A stretch of DNA of 64,000 nucleotides from Panacibacter microcysteis. Lineage in GTDB: Bacteria; Bacteroidota; Bacteroidia; Chitinophagales; Chitinophagaceae. A program made the translations under genes and the position numbers. The stretch covers positions 682,001 to 746,000 of the forward strand of contig NZ_JADWYR010000001.1 in assembly GCF_015831355.1 (NCBI RefSeq). Reading direction: 5' to 3'. This document shows, piece by piece, positions 16,114 to 24,851 of this stretch (the stretch's first letter is position 1; each line of letters begins with the position of its first letter). The notes below the pieces were generated by a model. That model searched no databases. It saw only the letters and a list, made by a program, of their open reading frames with translations, and was not told where the DNA came from.

Positions 16114-16862
16114 ACAATTACATGTATTCCCCGCTTTGTATAACGCTGTAAAAGCTTTTTGTCGGCATTACCGTCTGTTACCAGGTAGTTGATCATATTT
16201 AATGATCCAAACTGGAAATACTGATCCTTTTCGAGCTTGCCTGAATCGCAAAGCAGGAATACCTCTCCTGCACCTGAAGCAATTGCCTTTGTAACACCAG
16301 CTTCTTTTTCTGTTTTTGCAGATAACCCTTTGGCAAGAGAGATGCCGTCTACACCAATAAAAGCTTTATCACATTTATACCGCGCTATTTGCTCAAGGGC
16401 CATTACGCCATGTATCGCCCTGCGTTCCTTATCTACCTGCCCTCCTGTAACAGTGAGTTGAACACTGCTGTTCATCAGTTCGTATACAACCGGTAAAGAG
16501 TTGGTCACAACTCTTATTTTTCGATACTTAATGTAAGCGCACAATCTTGATACAGTGCTGCCGCAATCCATAAATATTATATCGCCGTCTTTTATAAACG
16601 TTGCCGCTTTTTTACAGATCACGTCTTTTGCCTGTGCATTAATTATTGATTTATCAATGTAACCTGCGGTTGCAACTGCCTCGTTTACTTTCATGGCGCC
16701 GCCATGGGTTCTGTAGAGCAGGCCGTTCCCGGCCAGTACGGCAAGATCCCGCCTGATCGTAATGGCAGACGTATGCAGGTTTTTCGCAAGCATTGCAACG
16801 CTTACGCTGCTATGCGCTTCGGTAAGTTTTAAAATTTCCCGCTTCCTTTCTTCAAAATTCAT
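16110..16862 (-). CDS. DeoR/GlpR family transcriptional regulator
   Basis: About 250 residues. The N-terminal DeoR HTH (residues 1-57: ERKREILKLTEAHSSVSVAML ... SAITIRRDLAVL) is followed by the sugar-phosphate-sensing DeoRC domain (FMDCGSTVSRLC, VTNSLPVVYELM, KAFIGVDGISLAKGLSA). Such regulators respond to phosphorylated sugars. ATG 16862 is preferred over TTG 16871. Divergent from the NudK-like gene over about 57 bp. That gap contains several AATCAA repeats (ATCAAAAACAATCAATCAAA), which may be its operator. Confidence 0.9.
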   Translation of the reverse strand: MNFEERKREILKLTEAHSSVSVAMLAKNLHTSAITIRRDLAVLAGNGLLYRTHGGAMKVNEAVATAGYIDKSIINAQAKDVICKKAATFIKDGDIIFMDCGSTVSRLCAYIKYRKIRVVTNSLPVVYELMNSSVQLTVTGGQVDKERRAIHGVMALEQIARYKCDKAFIGVDGISLAKGLSAKTEKEAGVTKAIASGAGEVFLLCDSGKLEKDQYFQFGSLNMINYLVTDGNADKKLLQRYTKRGIHVIV

Positions 16863-16919
16863 ATTGAACAATTATATTAATCAGGAAAATTCTAAAATAA
16901 TCAAAAACAATCAATCAAA

Positions 16920-17501
16920 ATGTCAAAAGTGATCATCACAGAAAATAAAGTTTTATCCGATAACTGGTACGTTTTAAGAAAAATTACTTATGAAAAAAAA
17001 AGCCGGAACGGTTCCCTTATTACTGCCACCAGGGAAGCTTATGACCGGGGCAACGGAGCCGTTATTATGCCATACGATGTATACAACGGAACGGTAATAC
17101 TCACGAGGCAATTCCGTTTACCCACGTTTATCAATGGCAACGAGTCGGGGTTGCTAATTGAGGCCTGTGCCGGTTTGTTGGATAAAGACGATGCCGAAAC
17201 ATGCATCAGGCGCGAAGCTGAAGAAGAAATAGGCTATAAGCTGGAAAACGTAACCAGGATATTCGATGCATATATGTCGCCGGGGTCGGTTACTGAAATA
17301 ATATATTTTTTTATCGGCGCTTACAATTCATCAATGAAAGTGCACGAAGGTGGCGGAGTAATTGAAGAACATGAAGACATTGAAGTACTGGAATTACCTT
17401 TCGAAGAAGCTTACGGTATGATCTCAACCGGCGACATAAGAGATGGAAAAACGATCATGCTTTTACAATACCTCAAAGTGAATATTTTTAATACGCAATA
17501 G
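16920..17501 (+). CDS. nudK: NudK-like Nudix hydrolase (GDP-mannose / ADP-ribose pyrophosphatase type)
   Basis: 193-residue Nudix hydrolase close to the NudK/YffH GDP-mannose pyrophosphatase group: the start SDNWYVLRKITYE, the strand LTRQFRLPTFINGN, the Nudix box EACAGLLDKDDAETCIRREA continuing EEEIGY (residues 81-106), and the downstream AYMSPGSVTEIIYFFIGAY are all typical. It probably hydrolyses nucleotide sugars. Divergent from the DeoR regulator, which may control it. Confidence 0.85.
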   Translation: MSKVIITENKVLSDNWYVLRKITYEKKSRNGSLITATREAYDRGNGAVIMPYDVYNGTVILTRQFRLPTFINGNESGLLIEACAGLLDKDDAETCIRREAEEEIGYKLENVTRIFDAYMSPGSVTEIIYFFIGAYNSSMKVHEGGGVIEEHEDIEVLELPFEEAYGMISTGDIRDGKTIMLLQYLKVNIFNTQ

Positions 17502-17513
17502 GCGTGCAATAGT

Positions 17514-18608
17514 TTATTGGGATTTACAATACTTGCCTAAAGATTCCTTCACCACCTTTTCATACAGCGGTTGCTCAAAACCGGGTGACTCAAAGCCAAA
17601 AGTGGTTGCTTGTTGGATGTGCTCTGCAAGATCATCATGCTGGCTGCAGGTATAACACCAGTGTTGTTCCATAAGCCTGTGTGCCAGGTATTCCTGTTCG
17701 GTCTGTCCAGGGGTGGGAACAAGGATTGCTTTTTTCCTCAAAGCCAGCAATTCCATTACGGTTGTATAGCCAGACCTGCTGACAATAAATTCACTTTGCA
17801 AAAATGCCTGTTCAAGTGCAGCAGTATCAAGATGGCTTTTTATAATAACATTTTCAGAAGCAGTATAGGTGTCATTTTTTTCTGGCAGTCCCAAGACTAG
17901 CATTATATTGCCATCAAGCTTTGGCAATATCTCCAGCACGAGGTTTTGCAACATTGTGCGTTGTGGCTCAGGACCTGATATAACAAACAGGTATTTGTAC
18001 AGGTAAACTTCTGCCGGTTTATAACTGAATCTTGAAAGCGGCCCGAGATAACAGGTTTTTATAACAGGCATTTGTTGCGGATGCGATAATATACCGGCAA
18101 TGTTTTTTTCACCTGCAAAATCCGGAACCCAGCATTGCGTAAACCTGTTTATAAAGCGGTAGTTTACCCGTTGCATCAGTTTTTCCATCCAGGCTGCAGG
18201 TGCTTTTATTGTTAGCTGGTGCGTGATGAAAACACAGGGCACTTTTGTACTATACAACCCGTAGCGGTTATCGCTTATGATAAGATCAATCTTCTTTTCT
18301 TCAACGATTTTAGCAATCCATTTATGTTCCTGCCTGATTCTTAGGAGAATTTTTGGAATCTGCCACAATATTTTTGCACTGAAAAAGCGTTTATGTCTGG
18401 TATAACTAACACTATAACCTTTCAATGTTATAAACTCCAGGTTTGGAAATTCTCTTTGAAGCAAATATTGTTGAGCACCTGAAGCCGCTATCACGATGTT
18501 ACATCCCTCTTTTTGGAGGGTACTGATCAAAGGAATACAGCGTGAAGCGTGACCCAGGCCCCAGTCAAGCGGTGCAACCAGCACTTTTTTTGAAAGTTTG
18601 GATGTCAA
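17514..18608 (-). CDS. glycosyltransferase (family 28-like, MurG-type C-terminal domain)
   Basis: 364-residue putative GT-B glycosyltransferase. N-terminal motif VLVAPLDWGLGHASRCIPLI; C-terminal acceptor/donor loops FIVSRSGYTTVMELLALRKK and VPTPGQTEQEYLAHRL as in MurG/UGT-type enzymes. Substrate unknown. The start at TTG 18608 overlaps a TAAGTTTTG promoter-like box; GTG 18584 (giving VLVAPLDWG as the first residues) is an equally good start and would make the transcript nearly leaderless. Convergent with the nudK-like gene (12-bp gap). Confidence 0.83.
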   Translation of the reverse strand: MTSKLSKKVLVAPLDWGLGHASRCIPLISTLQKEGCNIVIAASGAQQYLLQREFPNLEFITLKGYSVSYTRHKRFFSAKILWQIPKILLRIRQEHKWIAKIVEEKKIDLIISDNRYGLYSTKVPCVFITHQLTIKAPAAWMEKLMQRVNYRFINRFTQCWVPDFAGEKNIAGILSHPQQMPVIKTCYLGPLSRFSYKPAEVYLYKYLFVISGPEPQRTMLQNLVLEILPKLDGNIMLVLGLPEKNDTYTASENVIIKSHLDTAALEQAFLQSEFIVSRSGYTTVMELLALRKKAILVPTPGQTEQEYLAHRLMEQHWCYTCSQHDDLAEHIQQATTFGFESPGFEQPLYEKVVKESLGKYCKSQ

Positions 18609-18666
18609 AACTTAATAGAAAGTTGTTATTGTGTAAAAAATACCTAATTTTAAAGACTACAAATCA

Positions 18667-18795
18667 ATGCGTAAGATAAACAAACCGATTCTTTTTTTGT
18701 TGCTTATTGTAGTGACGTTGACGATGGCATCTTGTGGAGCAAGCAAACATAGCAGCAATGTAAATGTTGGTAAATGCAGATGTCCTAAACTTTGA
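18667..18795 (+). CDS. small lipoprotein (42 residues)
   Basis: Short gene read directly from the sequence: MRKINKPILFLLLIVVTLTM continues ASCGASKHSS and ends GKCRCPKL before TGA at 18793-18795. It has a clear lipoprotein signal: positive N-terminus, a hydrophobic core of about 14 residues, and a lipobox (MAS before Cys23). The mature peptide would be only 20 residues, with a C-x-C pair near the end. The function is unknown. A gene for an 82-residue cytosolic protein follows after 48 bp. Confidence 0.6.
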   Translation: MRKINKPILFLLLIVVTLTMASCGASKHSSNVNVGKCRCPKL

Positions 18796-18843
18796 TTGTA
18801 TGAACCGAAATAATTTTTTTAACGATTGTAACCCAGACTTGTT

Positions 18844-19092
18844 ATGAGCCCCCGAAACAGAGACTTGCTGGTACTTACAAAAAAGGAATCGATGAAACCG
18901 GGAGAGCTCGAACATGAAGTTGAGCTACTCGTAGATTTGCTTTACCACGTGGAGCAGATGGATGCGTTTTGTACCGCCAATGAATTAATTGATTTGAACC
19001 GTTACAAGATCATTCAGAAACCTCATTTGATAAAGCAGGCATTACGGGAAAAGAAATTGAAACCGTTTGTTTTTATCAGCAACAACAATTAG
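18844..19092 (+). CDS. small hypothetical protein (82 residues)
   Basis: Charged, mostly helical, no signal peptide or membrane segment; conserved-looking centre LEHEVELLVDLLYHVEQMDA. No family recognised. It follows the small lipoprotein gene on the same strand and ends just before a strong terminator, which supports its being a real gene. Confidence 0.6.
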   Translation: MSPRNRDLLVLTKKESMKPGELEHEVELLVDLLYHVEQMDAFCTANELIDLNRYKIIQKPHLIKQALREKKLKPFVFISNNN

Positions 19093-19116
19093 CAGCACTC
19101 AAACACAAATGCATTG

Positions 19117-19139
19117 AACTCCGGCAACGGAGTTTTTTT
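19117..19139 (+). terminator. Rho-independent terminator
   Basis: Stem AACTCCG / CGGAGTT with loop GCAA, followed by T residues; ends the small-lipoprotein unit. Confidence 0.88.
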
Positions 19140-19249
19140 ATTGCTATACATTTCTATTAAAAAACTGTAGCACTGTAAACACAGGTTGAAGCGGGTAAAC
19201 AATATAGCAGAGAAAATAGAAAAAGCGTTTCTTACAAACCATTAACCAA

Positions 19250-19278
19250 AAATGGAGTTTCCGCAGGAAACTCCATTT
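19250..19278 (-). terminator. hairpin terminator for the iorB-type gene
   Basis: Perfect 13-bp stem AAATGGAGTTTCC / GGAAACTCCATTT with a 3-nt loop; on the minus strand it is followed by a T-rich stretch. It lies about 175 bp downstream of the molybdenum hydroxylase stop codon, with a repeat copy in between. Confidence 0.75.
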
Positions 19279-19300
19279 CATTCAAATAATATTTGCAACG

Positions 19301-19408
19301 GCCGGTTTTACAACAAGACTGCTTGTAACGGATCGCTTCTGCTGCCATAAAATTGGAACGTACAAGTGAGTGACACAACAGGCGATGCCATAAAATACTA
19401 AAGCCGGC
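19301..19408 (-). repeat. dispersed intergenic repeat, type B copy with terminal inverted ends
   Basis: Core AAGTGAGTGACACAAC at 19364-19379. The outer ends are GCCGGTTTTA (19301-19310) and TAAAGCCGGC (to 19408), a 10-bp inverted pair with one mismatch. Inside, TGCCATAAAA occurs twice as a direct repeat on either side of the core. It lies in the probable 3' UTR of the iorB-type gene. The remainder of the gap 19093-19452 is two terminators. Confidence 0.85.
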
Positions 19409-19452
19409 AAAAAAACATTCTTTTTCAAAACCGGCAAATCGTGTGTTGGGCA

Positions 19453-21621
19453 CTACACTTCGTTCAGGCTAAATGGCAACTTCCTGATGCGTTTTCCTGT
19501 AAGATCGTAAACAGCGTTTGCGAGGGCCGGTGCCAAAGGCGGTAAACCGGGCTCTCCTACCCCGCCGGCTTTCTCATCGTTGTCTACAACGTACACTTCA
19601 ATTTCGGGCGTGTCTGTAAAACGCGGCATTTTATACTTATCGAAATTCTTTTGTACCGCCTGTCCATCTTCAAACAATGTTTCGTGTATGGTGGCAGCAC
19701 CGAGTGCCATTACAATGCTGCCTTCTACCTGGGCTTTTATGATGTCCGGGTTTACATACCAGCCGCAATCCATAACAGCGATTACTTTATCAATCTTGAT
19801 GCCGCCATCCGGTTTTTTTGAAACCTTCACCACTTCGCCCACAATACTTTTAAAACATTCTGTAATGGCTACGCCCCATCCTTCATTTTTACCTTTGGTT
19901 TTCCAGCCTGATTTTTCTTCCAGTATGTCAATAAGCGATTGGTAACGTTCGTCGCCGAGGTGCATGCGCCTGAACTCGAGCGGGTCTTTGCCGGCACTTG
20001 CTGCCAGTTCATCCATAAAACTTTCGAAAGCAAAGCCGTTGGTGGATGCATACACCGAGCGCCACCACATTACCGGTACAGTAGATTTCGTGGGAACATC
20101 TCCAAAACTATAATTTGGAATAGATAAAAAGTATGGCTCTAAAAAGCCTTCCGAAGCGCTGCTGTTATAAGCATTTGTATCAGCACCCGGCCACTGGTGA
20201 TCCATATTTTGCGCGGCCATCTTTGTTTGAAAAGCAGCAATATTTCCACCTTCGCCAATAGCGGCTTTACACTGGTAAACTGCGCCCGGTCTAAAGGGTC
20301 CGGCAGCCATATCGTCTTCTCTTGTCCATACTACCTGCACGGGTGCTTTAATATCTTTTGATATCATCACCGCTTCATCGAGATAATCCATAAAAGCCTT
20401 ACGACCGAATCCGCCACCGAGAAATGTCATATTAATAATTACGTTATCAGGCTTTATGCCAAGGTACTGTGCAATCATACCCTGCATCCAATCGGGTGCC
20501 TGTATAGGTCCCCATATTTCGCATTTGTCATCGTATACATGTGCCGTGCAATTGAGCGGCTCCATGCAACTGTGCGACTGGTAAGGCGTTTCATAAACCG
20601 CTTCTATTTTCTTTGTTCCTTTATCGAAAACGCCTTCAAAATTGCCCCCGGTGCGCAAAGACAATGCTTCTTTGTTTACATCTTCTTTCATGCGGTTGTA
20701 TAGAGATGCGGTACTCATATGCTCAAAACCATTATCGTCCCATTCTACCTTTAGCGCTTTGCGACCCTGCATGGCACTCCATAGATTATCTGCCACCACA
20801 GCAACACCTTCCTGCTCTGTGGCAAAAACATGCCTTTTTACTTTTAAAACATGCTTTACGCCTGGTATAGCCTTCGCAGCAGCAGCATCAAAGCTTTTTA
20901 CTTTACCTAAAAAACGTGGGTTTCTTTCTACTACTGCATAGAGCATTCCATCTACACGCTTGTCTATACCAAATATGGCTTTACCATTTACTTTTAATGG
21001 TGCATCCTGCCTTATGAGTGGCTTGCCGATTATTTTGTAGTCTTTCCTGTTTTTTAGGGTAATATTTTTGGGGGGCGCTATTTTAGCGGCTTCTTCCACA
21101 AGCTCGCCATAACCAAATTTTTTGCCTGTGGGCTGGTGAATTACCTGTGCATTTGCTGCATAGCAATCTTTTTGATCAGCATTCCATTTTTTGGCTGCCG
21201 CCATAATGAGCATTTCCCTTGCCGTAGCGCCTATACGCAATAAATGTTTGTATGCGCCTCTTACTGTTGAGCTGCCACCTGTTAACTGGCTGCCATACTT
21301 TTTATTATCGCCGGGCGCAAAAACAATGTTTACATTTTCCGGGTTTACTTCCAGTTCTTCGGCTATCATTTGTGGTACTACCTGGTAAGCACCCTGCCCC
21401 ATTTCTGAACGGTGGTTCATAATGGTTATTTTACCGGAAGTGTCTATTGATACAAACGCATTAAGGGGTATACCCATGGTGTCTGCATCTTCACCTGTTA
21501 AAATTGCGGTTTCATCTTTTGCAGCAGCAGAAAAATTAAAGCCAATGGTAAGTGCAGCGCCGGTGATACTTCCTGCTCTTACAAAATTTCTGCGGGATAT
21601 ATTTTTAGCAATCTTCGTCAT
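19453..21621 (-). CDS. molybdopterin-binding subunit of an IorB/xanthine-dehydrogenase-type oxidoreductase
   Basis: 722-residue large subunit of a periplasmic molybdenum hydroxylase (isoquinoline 1-oxidoreductase beta-like, also called aldehyde dehydrogenase-type). A Tat signal is visible: SRRNFVRAGSITGAALTIG. Cofactor-binding stretches typical of the family follow: MGQGAYQVVPQMIAEEL, GGSSTVRGAYKHL, FLGGGFGRKAFMDYL, PVMWWRSV, and the C-terminal VGEPGLPPLAPALANAV. The substrate is unknown. The 2Fe-2S small subunit is encoded 18 bp upstream on the same strand, forming a two-gene operon; no cytochrome c third subunit is present. Confidence 0.92.
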   Translation of the reverse strand: MTKIAKNISRRNFVRAGSITGAALTIGFNFSAAAKDETAILTGEDADTMGIPLNAFVSIDTSGKITIMNHRSEMGQGAYQVVPQMIAEELEVNPENVNIVFAPGDNKKYGSQLTGGSSTVRGAYKHLLRIGATAREMLIMAAAKKWNADQKDCYAANAQVIHQPTGKKFGYGELVEEAAKIAPPKNITLKNRKDYKIIGKPLIRQDAPLKVNGKAIFGIDKRVDGMLYAVVERNPRFLGKVKSFDAAAAKAIPGVKHVLKVKRHVFATEQEGVAVVADNLWSAMQGRKALKVEWDDNGFEHMSTASLYNRMKEDVNKEALSLRTGGNFEGVFDKGTKKIEAVYETPYQSHSCMEPLNCTAHVYDDKCEIWGPIQAPDWMQGMIAQYLGIKPDNVIINMTFLGGGFGRKAFMDYLDEAVMISKDIKAPVQVVWTREDDMAAGPFRPGAVYQCKAAIGEGGNIAAFQTKMAAQNMDHQWPGADTNAYNSSASEGFLEPYFLSIPNYSFGDVPTKSTVPVMWWRSVYASTNGFAFESFMDELAASAGKDPLEFRRMHLGDERYQSLIDILEEKSGWKTKGKNEGWGVAITECFKSIVGEVVKVSKKPDGGIKIDKVIAVMDCGWYVNPDIIKAQVEGSIVMALGAATIHETLFEDGQAVQKNFDKYKMPRFTDTPEIEVYVVDNDEKAGGVGEPGLPPLAPALANAVYDLTGKRIRKLPFSLNEV

Positions 21622-21639
21622 GGTAATAAAGTTTGGTGG

Positions 21640-22107
21640 TTATGATTTGGCCATTAGCTCAGCGGCAGTATGTATTGCCTTGCGTATACGTGGGTATGTG
21701 CCACAACGGCAAATGTTTCCCTGCATGGCTACTTCTATGTCTTTATCCGTAGGCTTCGGATTTTTTTTCAGCAAGGCAGTAGCTGCCATTATCTGCCCGC
21801 TCTGGCAATAGCCACATTGCGGTACCTGTTCTGCTATCCATGCTTTTTGAACCGGGTGCGAATTGTCGTCTGACAAACCCTCTATAGTGGTTATTTTCTG
21901 AGTGGCCGCTGCTGATACAGGTAGCGAGCAGGAGCGCACCGGCGTGCCATTTAAATGTACGGTGCAGGCACCACACTGTGCAATACCACAACCATATTTT
22001 GTACCTGTTAACCCGGCAAGGTCTCTTATTGCCCATAACAAAGGCATTTTGGGGTCGGCCTCTATGTTATAGGTCTTACCATTGATTTGTAAAGCGTATG
22101 CGGCCAT
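21640..22107 (-). CDS. (2Fe-2S)-binding small subunit, IorA type
   Basis: 155 residues carrying two 2Fe-2S clusters that pass electrons from the molybdenum subunit. A plant-type ferredoxin domain with Cys40, Cys45, Cys48 and Cys60 ([14 protein letters not shown] ... RSC) is followed by the helical cluster domain with CGYC (98-101) and CRC (133-135). The frame is open upstream to 22236, but that extension translates a type B repeat (as SDTTGDA), so ATG 22107 ([10 protein letters not shown]) is the start. First gene of the pair with the molybdopterin subunit. Confidence 0.93.
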   Translation of the reverse strand: MAAYALQINGKTYNIEADPKMPLLWAIRDLAGLTGTKYGCGIAQCGACTVHLNGTPVRSCSLPVSAAATQKITTIEGLSDDNSHPVQKAWIAEQVPQCGYCQSGQIMAATALLKKNPKPTDKDIEVAMQGNICRCGTYPRIRKAIHTAAELMAKS

Positions 22108-22194
22108 ATAGATGAGTTTTGATGGGGTGTAAACAACTAAGTTACTAAATAGGTTGTAAGCGCGGTAGTAAATTACAGGAAAGAATATGGGGTG

Positions 22195-22272
22195 GCCGGC
22201 AGTTGTTTTTATGGCATCGCCTGTTGTGTCACTCACTTGTGCATTCTGTTTTCATGGCAGCTGCAGCGCTTC
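22195..22272 (+). repeat. dispersed intergenic repeat, type B copy
   Basis: Core GTTGTGTCACTCACTT at 22223-22238, GCCGGC end at 22195-22200, TTTATGGCATCGCC before and TTTTCATGGCAGC after the core. Confidence 0.87.
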
Positions 22273-22345
22273 ATTTGCCCAAAGCGGGGCCAATGCCACC
22301 GGCGTTTTGCATCATTCCTATGTTTATTCTACCAGGTAAAATATA

Positions 22346-22723
22346 TCAGCGGTGTTGCTTCCTGCGGGCAAACACAAGATCAATTATTAATACTATTACC
22401 AGTATCAGCAGGCCAAAAAATTCACGGCTTTCTTCGATCCAGGGTTTTTCTGCCTTCATTGTTCCTGCTATGTTTTCTGCGTGGTGTTCATTGATCCAGT
22501 CAAGCAGTCCATTACGATCAAAGATTTTATACACTGCATACAGCGTGTATAATACAATGCCTGTAATATATGCTTTGGGATAGTATTTATTCTTATACGC
22601 CAACCAGCATAAAACCGCACCATATAAATAAATTGGTACCCAAACATAAGGGTCAGGATCATTGTATTGCAGCCCTGCAAAAAGCACAAACAAAATGCAA
22701 AAGATAATGTTGAAAAGTTTCAT
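22346..22723 (-). CDS. TMEM220 family membrane protein
   Basis: 125-residue integral membrane protein with about four hydrophobic helices. The family signature FAGLQYNDPDPYVWVPIYLYGA lies in the N-terminal part. Function unknown in bacteria. Confidence 0.8.
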   Translation of the reverse strand: MKLFNIIFCILFVLFAGLQYNDPDPYVWVPIYLYGAVLCWLAYKNKYYPKAYITGIVLYTLYAVYKIFDRNGLLDWINEHHAENIAGTMKAEKPWIEESREFFGLLILVIVLIIDLVFARRKQHR

Positions 22724-22965
22724 ATACTGGTAATTAACGCGCTACATTTTACATAATGAATCAGGACAGGGTATTCTTATGTTAAACAGCCCAAATGCAA
22801 GCCCTGTAACAGTTTCAGAAAATGCACACATATAAAAACGAAGTTTAATATCAAAGATTTTTTTTGCTGCTTTATAAAAAAATGCGCTTGTTAAGTTCCA
22901 TTATGGCATGGTAGTTGGCTATATAGTTTCGATTAATTACTTAACTATTTTTAAAAGCGTTAACC

Positions 22966-23160
22966 ATGAAAAAATTACTATTTGCAGGCATGACTTTAAT
23001 GCTTGTTGCAGCTTACGCATCAAACAAAGACAATAAGACTTCTTATGCATTTGCACAGAGCCATTGGAACAATATAACAGATACCGTTCCGCAGGATACA
23101 TCTGATACAACGCATAAACCAGATTCAATCTTACTTGCAAATTTTCTTGCAAAGAACTAG
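22966..23160 (+). CDS. small exported hypothetical protein
   Basis: 64 residues: a signal peptide (MKKLLFAGMTLMLVAAYA) followed by a short Thr/Asp/Ser-rich mature part. No family recognised. Single gene with its own terminator. The 242-bp gap upstream holds A/T-rich sequence with no recognisable element. Confidence 0.55.
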   Translation: MKKLLFAGMTLMLVAAYASNKDNKTSYAFAQSHWNNITDTVPQDTSDTTHKPDSILLANFLAKN

Positions 23161-23170
23161 CAGCGATAAA

Positions 23171-23217
23171 GGCCTTCACATCTTTTGATTATTATCACCT
23201 GATGTGAGGGTCTTTTT
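23171..23217 (+). terminator. Rho-independent terminator
   Basis: Stem GGCCTTCACATC / GATGTGAGGGTC (with one G-T pair) around an 18-nt loop, then five T. Confidence 0.75.
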
Positions 23218-23220
23218 ATT

Positions 23221-23937
23221 TTACATCTGCAATATAGCTGCTGCAGCTACAGCGGCTATGGCAGTATTCAGCATATTTACAGTATTGTTGCCTATAATTT
23301 TTTTTCTCTCGGCTACTGCACCGATGATAGAATCTGAAACATTACCAGTTAACCCTGCCACAGCAATGATAAGTAATTCTTTGAGACCGTAATTGAACCC
23401 AATCTTTGCAATTGTTGCAATAATTATACTCCCACATATTCCGAAAAACAAGCCTTCCATACTTACCACACCATTGAGACCTCTAGTGTCTTTTTTCAGG
23501 GTACTAATGTTATAAAATTTTTTTCCATAAACATTTCCCAGTTCAGAGGAAAATGTATCACTAAGTGCGGAGGCAAATGATGCGGCAATCATTAGCTGCA
23601 ATGTTTCTTTATAAGCAGGTTGCAGCAAAATTAAAACTGCCAACATGCCCGCTACACCTGCATTTGCGAATACCTGCATTACGCTGCGCTTTCCTTTGTT
23701 TTCTTCCGCTAAATGTTGTTGCTGCTTTAGTTGTAGTTTAAATGAAGTAGCGGCGGAACCCAATATAAAAAATGCAGCAAGCATAACAACGCCTGTATAA
23801 CCTGCAGAAAAAAATAATAAGTATGCAATAGCGCCACCTGTAACAGCTGCAGTTATGGTAAGTTTTTTAAACAGCACACTTCCAAGTATGCCGGCTATGA
23901 TGATTGCTGAAACAATAATAATGTCTGTGGTAGGCAT
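23221..23937 (-). CDS. DUF92 (TMEM19-like) membrane protein
   Basis: 238 residues with about six transmembrane helices; conserved family stretches ASFASALSDTFSSELGNVYG and TRGLNGVVSMEGLFFG and GLTGNVSDSIIGA. Eukaryotic and cyanobacterial relatives include phytyl-phosphate kinases; the bacterial role is not established. Downstream of the MlaF-like ATPase on the same strand (45-bp gap). Confidence 0.88.
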   Translation of the reverse strand: MPTTDIIIVSAIIIAGILGSVLFKKLTITAAVTGGAIAYLLFFSAGYTGVVMLAAFFILGSAATSFKLQLKQQQHLAEENKGKRSVMQVFANAGVAGMLAVLILLQPAYKETLQLMIAASFASALSDTFSSELGNVYGKKFYNISTLKKDTRGLNGVVSMEGLFFGICGSIIIATIAKIGFNYGLKELLIIAVAGLTGNVSDSIIGAVAERKKIIGNNTVNMLNTAIAAVAAAAILQM

Positions 23938-23982
23938 TGCAGTTAATGCAGAAGCGGCTGGCGGGTTAAAATAAGTTTAGCG

Positions 23983-24810
23983 TTACGTAATTGAACCGGG
24001 CATATTTAACAGGTCATCCATATTTCTGTCGTTATCAATTTTTCCTTTCATTTCAAGCATACGCATATCTTTTGCATCCTGCAGAAAGTCTGAAGCAAAT
24101 ATGAAGCTGTTGAGTTTTTCGTTCTTGCTGAAAATAATTTCTTTGTTGGAGCCTTCCCATTCTTTTTTGCCCTGGTAGAGGTATACGATATGATCACCGA
24201 TTTCCATTACACTATTCATATCGTGTGTAACAACAATGGTCGTGGTATTGAATTCGTCTGTTAACTCTTTAATGAGTTTATCGATAACCAGTGATGTTTG
24301 CGGATCAAGACCTGAATTGGGCTCATCGCAAAAAAGATATTTTGGATTTAGCACAATGGAACGTGCGATGCCTACACGTTTTTTCATACCGCCGCTTATT
24401 TCTGCTGGGTATTTTTTATGGGCATCTTTCAATTCTACACGCGCCAGCACTTCATCAACCCTTTTCTTACGTTCTTTATAACCTTCTCTTGAAAACATCT
24501 CCAGCGGGAACATCACGTTTTGCTCTACCGTCATGGAATCGAACAAAGCAGAGCCCTGGAACAGCATGCCTATCTGCTGGCGAAGTTCTTTCCGCTTTTC
24601 ATCATCCATTTTTACAATATCTTCCCCGCTGTACAAAATATCGCCGCTATCCGGTGCAAAAAGGCCAACCATGCATTTGGTTAATACGGTTTTGCCGCTA
24701 CCACTGGAACCGATAATGAGGTTACATTTACCCGCTTCCATTACTGCACTGATATCGTTTAAGATTACCTTTTCACCAAAGGATTTTTTGATATTTTTTA
24801 ATTCGATCAT
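23983..24810 (-). CDS. MlaF-like ABC transporter ATP-binding protein
   Basis: 275-residue ATPase of the Mla/organic-solvent-resistance type, which energises phospholipid transport between the membranes. Walker A GSSGSGKT, signature SGGMKKRVGIARSI (the MlaF-type GGM form), Walker B LFCDEPNSGLD, H-loop VVTHDMNSV. ATG 24810 (MIELKNIKKSF) is the family-typical start; the frame continues to 24903 only because it reads through a type C repeat. The MlaE-type permease and MCE protein that usually accompany it are not adjacent. Confidence 0.9.
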   Translation of the reverse strand: MIELKNIKKSFGEKVILNDISAVMEAGKCNLIIGSSGSGKTVLTKCMVGLFAPDSGDILYSGEDIVKMDDEKRKELRQQIGMLFQGSALFDSMTVEQNVMFPLEMFSREGYKERKKRVDEVLARVELKDAHKKYPAEISGGMKKRVGIARSIVLNPKYLFCDEPNSGLDPQTSLVIDKLIKELTDEFNTTTIVVTHDMNSVMEIGDHIVYLYQGKKEWEGSNKEIIFSKNEKLNSFIFASDFLQDAKDMRMLEMKGKIDNDRNMDDLLNMPGSIT

Positions 24811-24851
24811 TACGCTGAAGCTTAATAAATTTTGAAAACTGTGCCCGCCCT

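Noticed and set aside
16872-16919. AATCAA repeats as a defined DeoR operator
   Set aside because: The gap is short and very A-rich, so the repeats could be compositional; mentioned only within the gene entry.
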